Assembly: GCF_000330885.1 (NCBI RefSeq)
Contig: NC_020059.1
Location: forward strand, 1,291,001 to 1,355,000
Reading direction: 5' to 3'
DNA from: Rhizobium tropici CIAT 899
GTDB taxonomy: Bacteria; Pseudomonadota; Alphaproteobacteria; Rhizobiales; Rhizobiaceae
DNA: 64,000 bases
Below are positions 46,755 to 55,017 of the stretch, in pieces; within the stretch, counting starts at the first letter, position 1; each line of letters opens with the position of its first letter. The position numbers and the translations under genes are program-made. A model generated the notes under the pieces. The model searched no databases. It was given only the letters and a program-made list of their open reading frames with translations, and was not told the DNA's origin.

Positions 46755-47294
46755 ATGGACAAGAGCCCGGATGCGTTCCGCACGATCAGCGAAGTCGCGG
46801 AAGACCTTGATCTGCCGCAGCATGTCCTACGGTTCTGGGAAACTCGGTTTCCGCAGATAAAGCCGATGAAGCGGGGCGGCGGCAGGCGCTATTATCGCCC
46901 CGAGGATGTCGATCTGCTGAATGGCATCCGCCATCTGCTCTACGATCACGGCTATACGATCAAGGGCGTCCAGAAGCTCCTGAAGACCAATGGCAACAAG
47001 TTCGTCATCGCCGTCGGGCATGGCGATCTCGCCAGTGTGGAAGCGCTCGCCGCTGCGCAGGAGCCTGCCGCCGTCGAGCCTCGCGTTGCCTCTGCCAATT
47101 CCGAGGAAGATCAGATCGTCGGCCGCGCCAAGGCGCCGATCAGCCGCCGCTTCTTCAATTTCGTCAGCGGGGACGACGGCGTGCCGGGTGTTTCCATCGG
47201 AAAATCGAGCGTCGGCAAGGAAGATCGCGCTTTGCTTCAGGAGACGCTTTATGATCTTCTGGAATGCAAGCGCCTTCTTGACCAGGTGCGATAG
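46755..47294 (+). CDS. MerR family transcriptional regulator
   Basis: A 179-residue regulator. The N-terminal winged helix '[20 protein letters not shown]' and '[20 protein letters not shown]' is followed by '[15 protein letters not shown]'; the C-terminal ~100 residues lack an obvious metal or effector site and are alphaproteobacteria-specific. It is the usual downstream partner of ihfA. Three tandem ATGs exist (46749, 46752, 46755); the last has the best spacing to the GGAG at 46744-46747. Confidence 0.88.
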   Translation: MDKSPDAFRTISEVAEDLDLPQHVLRFWETRFPQIKPMKRGGGRRYYRPEDVDLLNGIRHLLYDHGYTIKGVQKLLKTNGNKFVIAVGHGDLASVEALAAAQEPAAVEPRVASANSEEDQIVGRAKAPISRRFFNFVSGDDGVPGVSIGKSSVGKEDRALLQETLYDLLECKRLLDQVR

Positions 47295-47424
47295 GCTTGC
47301 AGCCACGCTGGATTGCTGCTGAAGCATATTGCCTCTCGTAAATAACATCCAAAAACTGCGGCGATGGGGTTGATGCGCGTATTGGATGCGCGCAAGCCGG
47401 TCGTTTTCTTATCGCGAAGGCCGA

Positions 47425-47440
47425 GTGACATTATTGTCAC
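47425..47440. promoter_or_regulatory. Palindrome in the porin upstream region
   Basis: GTGACA-TTAT-TGTCAC is a perfect 6-bp inverted repeat, followed by ATCACTCACC, about 190 bases before the porin ATG. It could be a regulator site of the porin promoter; no known consensus was matched. Confidence 0.4.
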
Positions 47441-47521
47441 ATCACTCACCCTTCTGCGCCGTGAAAATTAGTTCGCAAACCTTATTAACTTGATGAGTGG
47501 AGATCGCGGGTCCAGTTTGAC

Positions 47522-47542
47522 GGCGAAGCTTATGGCTTCGCC
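47522..47542 (+). other. Hairpin in the porin leader
   Basis: GGCGAAGC (47522-47529) pairs perfectly with GCTTCGCC (47535-47542) around TTATG, followed by CTGTTTTG, 89 bases before the porin start. It looks like a terminator or stabilising 5' hairpin. The 337-base gap (47295-47631) shows nothing else besides the 47425 palindrome. Confidence 0.5.
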
Positions 47543-47631
47543 CTGTTTTGAGGCAACAGTCAGGCCATGGAGGGGCACGTTGTTGTCTGCCGGGAGACTC
47601 CATCTCTGACGAATAGTCGAATGGAGATATC

Positions 47632-48738
47632 ATGAACATCAAGAGCCTTCTTCTTGGCTCCGCCGCTGCTGTCGCTGCAGCAGGCGCTGGCCATGCCGCA
47701 GACGCCATTGTCGCCGCACAACCCGAACCGCTTGAATATGTCCGCATCTGCGATGGATACGGCACAGGCTATTTCTATATTCCCGGCACCGAAACCTGCC
47801 TGAAGATCGGCGGAAAGGTTCGCACCGAAGGCGAGTGGTATGACGCCTATAATCCGCGCAGCAGGGTCGGCACCCTCTGGCACGAGCGTGTCGAACTCAA
47901 TGTCGATACGGCGACCGACACCGAATACGGGCCGCTGAAGACCAACACCATTTTCCGCTGGGAGTGGAACGATGGAGGCGCGACCTCCTCCAAGTTGCTG
48001 TTCGCCAATATCAGCCTCGGTGGCTTCACGGTCGGTAAGCTCGACTCTCAATACAATCTTTACGTGGGCTATGCCGGCGACGTCATCAACGACGACGTGA
48101 TTTACGACGGCCCGTACGAGCTCAATCAGTTGACTTATAAATACGAGCCAGACAATGGTTTCTCGGCTGTGATCTCCCTGGAAGATTCCAATTCCACCTC
48201 CGACGGTGAGGCCTCTTACGGTGCCGGCTGGTGGACGGATGACAAATCCAACCACTATGCTCCCGACGTCGTTGCCGGTCTTGGCTACAAGACGGCTAAC
48301 TGGGGCATCAAGGTCGTCGGCGGCTATGACTCCATCGTCGAGGAAGGTGCCATCAAGGCTCGTCTTGACGCCAAATTTGGTGGCGTGGAAGCCTTCTTGA
48401 TGGGGGGCTGGAATACGGACGGCGACAAGCTGAACAAATATGCCGGCACCAACCAGGATATCTCGGCCTGCACGAAATCGAACGGCACCGTCAATGCTGC
48501 CAAATGTGGCTGGGGTGACTGGGCTGTCTGGGGCGGCGTCGGCGTTCCGGTCAACGACAAGCTGAAGTGGAACCTCCAGCTTGCCTATACCGAGTCCAAG
48601 ATGTTCGAGGCGACCACGAACCTCAAGATCTATCCGGTGAAAGATTTCCTGGTCGAGCCGGAACTCACCTATGTGCATTACGACTACATCAAGGATGACA
48701 CGGTCGCCGGCATCCTTCGTTTCGAGCGGAACTTCTGA
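47632..48738 (+). CDS. Porin (Omp2/RopA-type outer membrane channel)
   Basis: A 368-residue trimeric porin-like beta-barrel. The signal peptide 'LLLGSAAAVAAAGAGHA' cuts near residue 22; the mature start 'PEPLEYVRICDGYGTGYFYI' with 'GTETCLKIGGKVRTEGEW' is the signature of rhizobial/Brucella Omp2 porins. Alternating hydrophobic strands run to a C-terminal 'GILRFERNF' with terminal Phe, needed for Bam recognition. Four Cys occur (two pairs near 43/60 and around 280-290). It forms a general diffusion channel. A terminator follows. Confidence 0.92.
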   Translation: MNIKSLLLGSAAAVAAAGAGHAADAIVAAQPEPLEYVRICDGYGTGYFYIPGTETCLKIGGKVRTEGEWYDAYNPRSRVGTLWHERVELNVDTATDTEYGPLKTNTIFRWEWNDGGATSSKLLFANISLGGFTVGKLDSQYNLYVGYAGDVINDDVIYDGPYELNQLTYKYEPDNGFSAVISLEDSNSTSDGEASYGAGWWTDDKSNHYAPDVVAGLGYKTANWGIKVVGGYDSIVEEGAIKARLDAKFGGVEAFLMGGWNTDGDKLNKYAGTNQDISACTKSNGTVNAAKCGWGDWAVWGGVGVPVNDKLKWNLQLAYTESKMFEATTNLKIYPVKDFLVEPELTYVHYDYIKDDTVAGILRFERNF

Positions 48739-48788
48739 TCGAAAACGTTCCCCGGCCTGGATAGTCTGCGGGCCTGCTAATCGGATAT

Positions 48789-48822
48789 GGGCCTCGTCAT
48801 CCGGCGAGGCCTTTTCATTTTG
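48789..48822 (+). terminator. Rho-independent terminator of the porin gene
   Basis: GGCCTCG (48790-48796) pairs with CGAGGCC (48805-48811) around TCATCCGG, followed by TTTTCATTTTG. Confidence 0.85.
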
Positions 48823-48986
48823 TGCTAACGCGCTATCCGGCTGTTAAGCACGATGCGATCTCTGTGCACAGTTTTGCCATAATTTGGCCGATTTTCGCGT
48901 TTTGCTTGGTAAGGTTGGCTTGCTAAAGCTTACCTTTGGCTGTATTCCACTTTCCCTGGGTTGTATCTAAAATTGCCGGAGGGAAC

Positions 48987-49313
48987 ATGCGCATACGTGC
49001 CACAATGGCGGCGAGCCTCGTCGCTATATCGACCATTCTATCGAGCTGTCAGACACCGCAGGAATCGGCGACGAATGCGGAAATGACATGCCAGTCGCAA
49101 GGGTTCCGTCCGGGAACGCAGCGTTACAATCGCTGCGTCGGCGCGACCTATCAATCCAATCGCGCCCAGGCACAACAGGCTGAAAACCAGGCCGCCGCTT
49201 TGGCTGCCGCCGGTATCATCGGTGGCGTCCTCGTCGGTGCCGCCGTCAGCGATAATCATCATCGCGGCTATTACGGCCGTCCTTATTATCGCCGCTGCTA
49301 TCGCTGCTGGTAG
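48987..49313 (+). CDS. Small glycine-zipper lipoprotein of unknown function
   Basis: A 108-residue protein with lipobox 'STILSSC' (Cys 21). A paired-Cys motif 'TCQSQGFRPGTQRYNRCVG' follows, then an Ala/Gly-rich helix 'AAALAAAGIIGGVLVGAAV' of glycine-zipper type and an aromatic/basic tail 'GRPYYRRCYRCW'. It should be anchored at the outer membrane. The start at 48987 follows CCGGAGGGAAC. No named family is recognised. Confidence 0.8.
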   Translation: MRIRATMAASLVAISTILSSCQTPQESATNAEMTCQSQGFRPGTQRYNRCVGATYQSNRAQAQQAENQAAALAAAGIIGGVLVGAAVSDNHHRGYYGRPYYRRCYRCW

Positions 49314-49392
49314 GTGTGATCCTTATCCGCGCCATGCCATGCTCCGTCGGCTCGCGCTGACGGAGTTTTCACGTCCGGGTCATAGCGGGTTG

Positions 49393-49650
49393 TTAGTCTG
49401 GCGGGCTCATTTCCTGGCGGTTGACGAGCTTCACGCTTCGGTCCGGCTGGACGATGTAGGTTTCGAGCACATCCTGGCCCCACTGGTTGGTGAAATGATG
49501 CTGGAATTGCGAGCCGGGGGGTGAAAGCGTCAGCTTCATATGCGGCTGACCGCCGTAGGTAATGCTGCCTGGAATGGGCTGCACCGTTTCCGTTGTGTTG
49601 CACGCGGCAAGCAGCGGTGCGCATAGGACGAGAGCTAAGAGGGACTTCAT
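49393..49650 (-). CDS. Small lipoprotein of unknown function
   Basis: An 85-residue protein with signal 'LLALVLCAPLLAAC' (lipid Cys 17). The mature domain of ~68 residues reads 'SITYGGQPHMKLTLSPPGSQ' and 'LETYIVQPDRSVKLVNRQEM', a small beta-rich fold. Related short lipoproteins are common in Rhizobiaceae but have no assigned function. Convergent with the preceding lipoprotein gene. Confidence 0.75.
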   Translation of the reverse strand: MKSLLALVLCAPLLAACNTTETVQPIPGSITYGGQPHMKLTLSPPGSQFQHHFTNQWGQDVLETYIVQPDRSVKLVNRQEMSPPD

Positions 49651-49824
49651 TGCCTTGACTTTCCGCGGGCTTCCGCTCTGAGCAATTCGTCGCTCAATAA
49701 AGGCGGAAGGGCATCTATGAGTGTGGCTTCAAATCACTATATAGACATAATGACGGCGTGCTCGGCAGCAAGGTTTGCATGCAGATTTACTTCGCAGCGC
49801 CGCCGGATTTCGAAGGAGTCGCAT

Positions 49825-50232
49825 ATGTTTACGATTGCCAGATCGATAACTTCCGCTGGCTTTGCTCTTTTGCTGGCGACCGGCGCCGTCATGCCGGCGA
49901 ATGCCATCACCATGCCGGCCCTGACCGTTCCTGCAACCGAACAGCCTGAGATCATCCAGATTCGCGATCACGGCCACGGTCATGGGCATCACCACCACCA
50001 TAATCGTTGGGGCAGCGGCCACCGGCTACACGGCTCGGACAGCTATTATGACGACGATTCGGACAGCGGCGTGCTTTTCAAATCTTTCGTGACCGGCACT
50101 CTGTTTAACAACCAGGGCTCGCAGAGCTATTACGGAAGCCATGCGCGTGACTGCGCAAGCCGCTACCGCTCCTATCGCGCCTCGGATAACACTTATCAGC
50201 TGGGCCATGGGCCGAGGCGGCTGTGCCGCTGA
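49825..50232 (+). CDS. BA14K-like secreted protein with a histidine-rich segment
   Basis: A 135-residue protein. A signal peptide ('GFALLLATGAVMPANA') is followed by a linker with 'GHGHGHHHHHNRWGSGH', a likely metal-binding stretch, and a C-terminal 'HARDCASRYRSYRASDNTY...RRLC' motif that matches BA14K proteins, first known as Brucella immunogens with lectin-like activity. The start at 49825 follows CGAAGGAG. The stop is 86 bases before the tRNA-Pro gene. Confidence 0.8.
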   Translation: MFTIARSITSAGFALLLATGAVMPANAITMPALTVPATEQPEIIQIRDHGHGHGHHHHHNRWGSGHRLHGSDSYYDDDSDSGVLFKSFVTGTLFNNQGSQSYYGSHARDCASRYRSYRASDNTYQLGHGPRRLCR

Positions 50233-50318
50233 ACGGCAACTTTTTCTGAGCAGGCTGCTACTTTTCGCTTGCGTCGGCAAACGCTAAACTCTAAACGAAA
50301 CAAGCCGTTTCGGCAGGT

Positions 50319-50395
<77 letters not shown>

Positions 50396-50431
50396 TTTAT
50401 CTCCTTGAACTCCCAATCGAATTTTTGAAAA

Positions 50432-51127
50432 TCAGCTACACCAGGATGTCGCCTGGCCGGTCCAGCGGCGTGCGAGGCCTTCCGACACCATCTGGTCCCC
50501 GAGCGAGCGCCCCGCGCGCATGGCAATGCGCAGCTTGCCGCCATTCGGGTCGTCGCGGCGGTTGCTGCCGGAAAGCACGAAGTTTCCATCGTTGAGAATG
50601 GCCTGCAGGCGAAGCTTTGCGGCCACGCCTCGCTGCTTTTCGCTGGGGCAGCGTGCGGTACCGGCATCCGGGACGTCAATATCGGCCAGCTGGATTCTGA
50701 TGCCGTCCTGCCAGAAAGTATTGCCGTCAACGACGCAATTGGTCCCGGAGCCGGCGCCGCAAAGCACGAAGCGGCCGCCGGACTGAGCCCGCAAGCTGGG
50801 TATGGGCCGTTCGACCGGTATCTTGTTGACCGGCATCGCCACCGGAATGGCGGCGGGCGGCACTGGCAGGGAAGCTTCGGCGCGAGGCTCGGGTGTGATC
50901 GCCGCCGTCTTTATCTGCGGCTTCGCTGCCGGCACCGGCGCGTCCCTAGCCATATGAGGCATGCCGGCAACTGCTCCGGCATGCGCCAGCATCGACGGCA
51001 TATCCTTGCGATGCTGATAGGCGTAGAGGCCGGCTACCGTTGCCAGGCCGACAACGCCCCATAGCCACATCGAATTGCCCGCCTTGGACTGCGGCTTGCG
51101 TCGCGTGCGTCGTTTCGCTTTCGCCAT
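50432..51127 (-). CDS. Membrane-anchored staphylococcal-nuclease-like protein, active site degenerate
   Basis: A 231-residue protein. A basic cytoplasmic N-terminus and one membrane helix ('SMWLWGVVGLATVAGLYAY', about 20-38) are followed by a Pro/Ala-rich linker, then a SNase-like domain from about residue 125: 'DGIRIQLADIDVPD' and 'LRIAMRAGRSLGDQMVSEGL'. Compared with SNase, Arg35, Glu43 and Arg87 appear as Gln, Asp and Lys, so nuclease activity is doubtful. The domain faces the periplasm. Start at 51127 (MAKAKRR). Confidence 0.75.
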   Translation of the reverse strand: MAKAKRRTRRKPQSKAGNSMWLWGVVGLATVAGLYAYQHRKDMPSMLAHAGAVAGMPHMARDAPVPAAKPQIKTAAITPEPRAEASLPVPPAAIPVAMPVNKIPVERPIPSLRAQSGGRFVLCGAGSGTNCVVDGNTFWQDGIRIQLADIDVPDAGTARCPSEKQRGVAAKLRLQAILNDGNFVLSGSNRRDDPNGGKLRIAMRAGRSLGDQMVSEGLARRWTGQATSWCS

Positions 51128-51219
51128 GGTATCGTCCCTCAATTGCGAGGGGGATTATCGCCGCCATTTCTTACCGATCCGTTGGCTTTGGCGGAGATCG
51201 TGAACTGTGATGGGCAAGG

Positions 51220-51612
51220 CTACTTCGCGGCCGCTGTCGGCGCCTTCAGTTTCACCGACATCGTCACCTGTCCGTTGATGGAAAGTCTCGTGCCGCGATT
51301 GTCGAGATTGTTGACCGCGCTATTGCTCGACAGAGCACTGATCTCGCAGGCATCCGCAATGGTATCGAGTAGAGTGGCGCAGCTGCCGGCGGCAATCTTG
51401 TAGAAGGATTTCAAGGCCTTCTCCTGCTGCTCCTCGCTGTCTCCATCCGCCACCGGATAGGAAATCGATATTCCGGATTGAACGGAAATATATCCTTCGG
51501 GCGGCTGGCGAGGATTGCGTAGCGGAAGGTTCGAGAAGTTCTGTGCGACGGCGGGCAGGGCCATCGTTGCCAGCGTCACGCCGAGAGCGGTCCGAATCAG
51601 AAATTTGGTCAT
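51220..51612 (-). CDS. Secreted protein of unknown function
   Basis: A 130-residue protein with a signal peptide ('LIRTALGVTLATMALPAVAQ', cleavage near residue 21). The mature ~110 residues begin 'NFSNLPLRNPRQPPEGYISV' and contain two Cys ('GSCATLLDTIADACEIS') and a final strand 'LSINGQVTMSVKL'. No family is recognised. Two ATGs in tandem (51615 and 51612) follow CGGAGGCAC; the second has better spacing. Confidence 0.72.
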   Translation of the reverse strand: MTKFLIRTALGVTLATMALPAVAQNFSNLPLRNPRQPPEGYISVQSGISISYPVADGDSEEQQEKALKSFYKIAAGSCATLLDTIADACEISALSSNSAVNNLDNRGTRLSINGQVTMSVKLKAPTAAAK

Positions 51613-51851
51613 CATTGTGCCTCCGTTTTCCGCTTGTCGCATAAGCAGATAAAGGCTCGGTGATACCATAACTTAAAATTGTACCTTCGTTCGATTTTCC
51701 GTAAAATTTGCGAATCAGAAATACTTCGCGCCGAAATGCTTCCTTGCCAACCCAATATGCAAGGCGCATAGTCCAGTCTTATCGTCGGAAATAAAACGGG
51801 TGCCGGCGAAGTACTGCGTGCTTCTGCCCGAACGGACAACGAGACGCGCAA

Positions 51852-52064
51852 ATGCTGGACACACCTATACATCCACGAGATCTGCCGCTGTTTTCAGACG
51901 ATCTGGACCGTCTCGAGAAGGTATTGGATACCGTCTGCAAGGACCGCGGCATGAACCCTCGCAGCCTTGAGGCAGAGCGCCTCGGCGCGCTGATCATCCA
52001 GCTCTATCGCCAGGGCGTGAAGGATGACGCAAAGCTGCTCGCCCTTGCGCGGGCTTATTTCTGA
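51852..52064 (+). CDS. Small conserved helical protein of unknown function
   Basis: A 70-residue protein, 'PLFSDDLDRLEKVLDTVCKD' followed by 'AERLGALIIQLYRQGVKDDA', all predicted helical, with no signal or membrane segment. Similar short proteins occur in Rhizobiaceae as hypothetical entries, often paired with regulators; no function is known. Codon use matches the core genome, which supports it as real despite the short length. Confidence 0.65.
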   Translation: MLDTPIHPRDLPLFSDDLDRLEKVLDTVCKDRGMNPRSLEAERLGALIIQLYRQGVKDDAKLLALARAYF

Positions 52065-52286
52065 CACAGCTTCGGTTTTTTGTGGCCGAAAATCTAATCG
52101 ATTTAAGCTGATTTCACATAGCTGCAATGATGCATTGTGCCTGTTCTAATCGGACAAGGTTCCTTATATTTGCTGCATTGCACAAAGAGATTCGATTTCT
52201 CGATATCACTGATTCTCGAAAGGAACAGTGCGCGTCAGCCGGCAGCGGGATAATACCGATCGCGGCTGACGTGGATGGAAAGGTCC

Positions 52287-53309
52287 ATGATGAATTTTAA
52301 AGTTCCGAGCCGGCTTCGCCGCCTGCTTGTCGATTCCGCTGAGCTGCCGCGGCTTAAGTTTCCGATGACGCAGCCGCAATCTCAGCCGGCACGCCGTCGT
52401 GTTTCCACGCGTCCTTCTGCCCAGCGGCTGACCGAAGTTTTGTGGTTCGGCCGCAATCCTGGCAATCTGCGCATGCTCGAATATGTGCCGCCTGGTGTGA
52501 AGGGGCCGATGCCGCTCGTTGTTGTTCTGCATGGCTGCCATCAGAATGCAGAGGATTTCGATCGCGCGAGCGGCTGGACGGCACTTGCCCGTCAGCATGG
52601 ATTTGCCGTGCTTTATGCGGAGCAAAAGGCTTCGAACAATCCCAATCTCTGTTTCAACTGGTTTCGCCCGAGTCTGGTCACGCGCGATCGCGGTGAACTC
52701 GGCTCTATCAAAGAAATGATCGATTTCAGCCGCCGTCTGCATGCGATCGACGACAGCAGGGTTTTTGTCATGGGCCTCTCGGCTGGGGGTGCTATGGCCG
52801 CCGCATTGCTCGCGACCTATCCGGAGCTGTTTGCCGCGGGCGCTATCATCGGCGGTCTGCCTTTCGGTGCTGCCCGGGACGCCATGTCGGCGCTTGATGT
52901 CATGAGGCGCGGCTCAAGCCGCCCGGCCGAAAAATGGGGCGAGCTTGTGAGCGAAATGTCGCCCGATGCCGGTCGCTTTCCGGTCGTTTCCATTTGGCAT
53001 GGCGATGCCGATGAAGTGGTGTCCTTCGCCAATGCGGAAGCCTCCGTTTCACAATGGCTGGCCGCTCGTGAGCGTCCACGCACCAAGGGTCGGCTGCGTC
53101 TGTTCGAGGGCGGCGAGCGGCGCGAGTGGCGCGACGACTACGGTCATCTGATTTTGGAACTGGTGACGCTGACCGACTTCGGGCATGGCCTGCCCGTCGG
53201 CTCGATCGTTGAAGGTTGGGAGCCGGCCAACGATACTGAACGCTACATCTTGCCGGCTGCGCTGTCGGCGCCTGAAGAGCTTGTCAAAAGCTGGAAGCTT
53301 GGAGCCTGA
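52287..53309 (+). CDS. PHB depolymerase family esterase
   Basis: A 340-residue alpha/beta-hydrolase of the LpqC/PhaZ group (PF10503). 'MPLVVVLHGCHQNAEDFDRA' is the oxyanion region; the nucleophile elbow is 'GLSAGGAMAA' at about residues 162-171; the acidic residue is near 'VSIWHGDADEVVSFANA' and the His near 'DFGHGLPV'. It lacks a signal peptide. Such enzymes act on poly-hydroxybutyrate oligomers or aryl esters. Tandem ATGs at 52287 and 52290. Confidence 0.87.
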   Translation: MMNFKVPSRLRRLLVDSAELPRLKFPMTQPQSQPARRRVSTRPSAQRLTEVLWFGRNPGNLRMLEYVPPGVKGPMPLVVVLHGCHQNAEDFDRASGWTALARQHGFAVLYAEQKASNNPNLCFNWFRPSLVTRDRGELGSIKEMIDFSRRLHAIDDSRVFVMGLSAGGAMAAALLATYPELFAAGAIIGGLPFGAARDAMSALDVMRRGSSRPAEKWGELVSEMSPDAGRFPVVSIWHGDADEVVSFANAEASVSQWLAARERPRTKGRLRLFEGGERREWRDDYGHLILELVTLTDFGHGLPVGSIVEGWEPANDTERYILPAALSAPEELVKSWKLGA

Positions 53310-53429
53310 GGCAGATAAGCGAAATCGTGCAGCTGTCCTACGTCCGGAATGCTAGAACAAAGAGGTCAAGCGGTTCGGAGCCTGCATGGAAAGCTGATCC
53401 GCTCTGGAGGTCGCAACCTGCCTCAGCCC

Positions 53430-53720
53430 TCAATCGTCATTGGTGGCATTCAGGTTCTCAGGCCGAATGCCATCATCGTCGGACCAGTGCTTGAAGCGAA
53501 TGCCGGGGCCGCCCGGGCCGTCGCTGCCACCAGCGAGGAAAATCACGCCATGGTTCTCAAGGACGGAGCGGATTGCCGCAAGCGCTCTCATGTCCGCCGA
53601 ACTGCCCTCTGTTTCCAAGGCTTCGATCGTCGAAGCCGGCAGTTTGCTCTCGCTGGCAAGCGTCTCGACCGTCAGTCCGAGCATGGCGCGCGCGCCGCGC
53701 AATTGTGCTGAAGTAATCAT
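53430..53720 (-). CDS. XRE-type helix-turn-helix regulator
   Basis: A 96-residue protein. Residues 4-55 form a helix-turn-helix ('QLRGARAMLGLTVETLASES', 'KLPASTIEALETEG') of the XRE family; the tail 'GVIFLAGGSDGPGGPGIRF' is common in rhizobial stand-alone XRE proteins. No partner gene suggests its target. It lies 65 bases before (downstream on the minus strand of) the exopolysaccharide cluster's last gene, and may or may not regulate it. Confidence 0.82.
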   Translation of the reverse strand: MITSAQLRGARAMLGLTVETLASESKLPASTIEALETEGSSADMRALAAIRSVLENHGVIFLAGGSDGPGGPGIRFKHWSDDDGIRPENLNATNDD

Positions 53721-53784
53721 GAGTTAAGTCTATCGCATCGGCTCGAAAAGCGGAACCGATTTCGCACGAAAATCCGATGCGAGT

Positions 53785-55017
53785 TTAGAGGGCCGACGCG
53801 CTTTTCTTCCGGCCTTTGATTGTATCGCTAAAGTGGGAGCTCGCCAGTTCCAGCGGGGCGGGGAAGGGTTGACCGAGCAGGTCGTAATAGATCTTCTCGG
53901 TCGCATGGGCCATGCCGGCAAGCGTATAGCCATCCTTGCGGCGACGAGCTTCAGCGGTGAAACTTGCAAGCCGTGCCGGGTCAGCAAGTCTCGCCATCGC
54001 CGCCGCCAATGCTTCAGGATCATCGCTGTTTGGCACGATATAACCGTTTCTGCCATGTTCCAGCACCGTACGCGCGCCCCCGACATCGGCGAGCAGCAGC
54101 GGCTTGCCTGCGGCAGCCGCTTCCAGCATCACATAGGACATAGCTTCGTAGCGGCTGGGCATGACGACGACATCGACGGCGTCTATGGCGGTCACACCAC
54201 GCACGCTGCCATCGATGCGGGCGCGATCTTCAAGCCTGGCTGCCCTGATCATCTCTCTTGTTGCATCGGCGAGCTCGCCGATCCCGATCATCAGCAGATG
54301 CGCTTGCGGCAAGTGGGGTGCTATCCGCGCAAAAGCTTCGACTAGGCGCTCCGGCGCCTTCTGTCGCGTCATCCGCCCGACAAAGCCGAAGAGCAGGGCG
54401 TCCTGTGGAATGCCATAGCGTCTGCGGATGGCCGTCCGCTGGCTGATGGGCCGCGCATTTACGCCGTTGACGACGACGCGCAGACGTTTCTCCGGGATGC
54501 CGAGCGACAGGGCATGATCATATTCGTCCTGGGAAACGCAGATTAGCCGATCCGTCAAAAAAGCCCCGAGAAGACGCTCGATGCTGCCATAGATCAGGCG
54601 GCCTTTCGAACCCAGCGTCGGGTCCATGGTGCGAAAGGCATGCGGTGTGTAAAGAACAGGCACATGCCGCCCCGGCAGCCGCAAGCGCGTGAGAGCGCCG
54701 GCCTTGGAGCTGTGACCGTGGATCAGATCGAACGGCCCGTGAATGGCGGCGAGCTTGCGGAGCTGCCACCATGCCGTCAGATCCCAGAGGCCGGGAGCGC
54801 GCCGCATGGCAAGCGGAATGACATTGTCCAGGCCCATATTTTCCAGTTCGGTGACGAAGGCGGGCTCGGCGCGCACCGGGGAATAGATGGCGGTCACGAA
54901 ATGGCCGCGATGCTGCATGGCCCGGCACAGATCGAGAAAATGTCGCCCGGAGCCGCCGCCGCTCGGTTCGAGAACCTGCAGCAACGACAGGCGTTTGACG
55001 TTGGTGCGAATGTTCAT
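53785..55017 (-). CDS. GT4-type glycosyltransferase of the exopolysaccharide cluster
   Basis: A 410-residue GT-B enzyme. N-terminal 'LLQVLEPSGGGSGRHFLDLC' and 'DLIHGHSSKAGALTRLRLPG' are followed by the C-terminal donor-binding part 'GFVGRMTRQKAPERLVEAFA' and 'VVMPSRYEAMSYVMLEAAAA' (the E-x7-E region). It transfers a nucleotide-sugar residue to the lipid-linked repeat unit. Its start overlaps the polymerase gene's stop by 4 bp (ATGA), so it is the last gene of the minus-strand cluster. Confidence 0.88.
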   Translation of the reverse strand: MNIRTNVKRLSLLQVLEPSGGGSGRHFLDLCRAMQHRGHFVTAIYSPVRAEPAFVTELENMGLDNVIPLAMRRAPGLWDLTAWWQLRKLAAIHGPFDLIHGHSSKAGALTRLRLPGRHVPVLYTPHAFRTMDPTLGSKGRLIYGSIERLLGAFLTDRLICVSQDEYDHALSLGIPEKRLRVVVNGVNARPISQRTAIRRRYGIPQDALLFGFVGRMTRQKAPERLVEAFARIAPHLPQAHLLMIGIGELADATREMIRAARLEDRARIDGSVRGVTAIDAVDVVVMPSRYEAMSYVMLEAAAAGKPLLLADVGGARTVLEHGRNGYIVPNSDDPEALAAAMARLADPARLASFTAEARRRKDGYTLAGMAHATEKIYYDLLGQPFPAPLELASSHFSDTIKGRKKSASAL

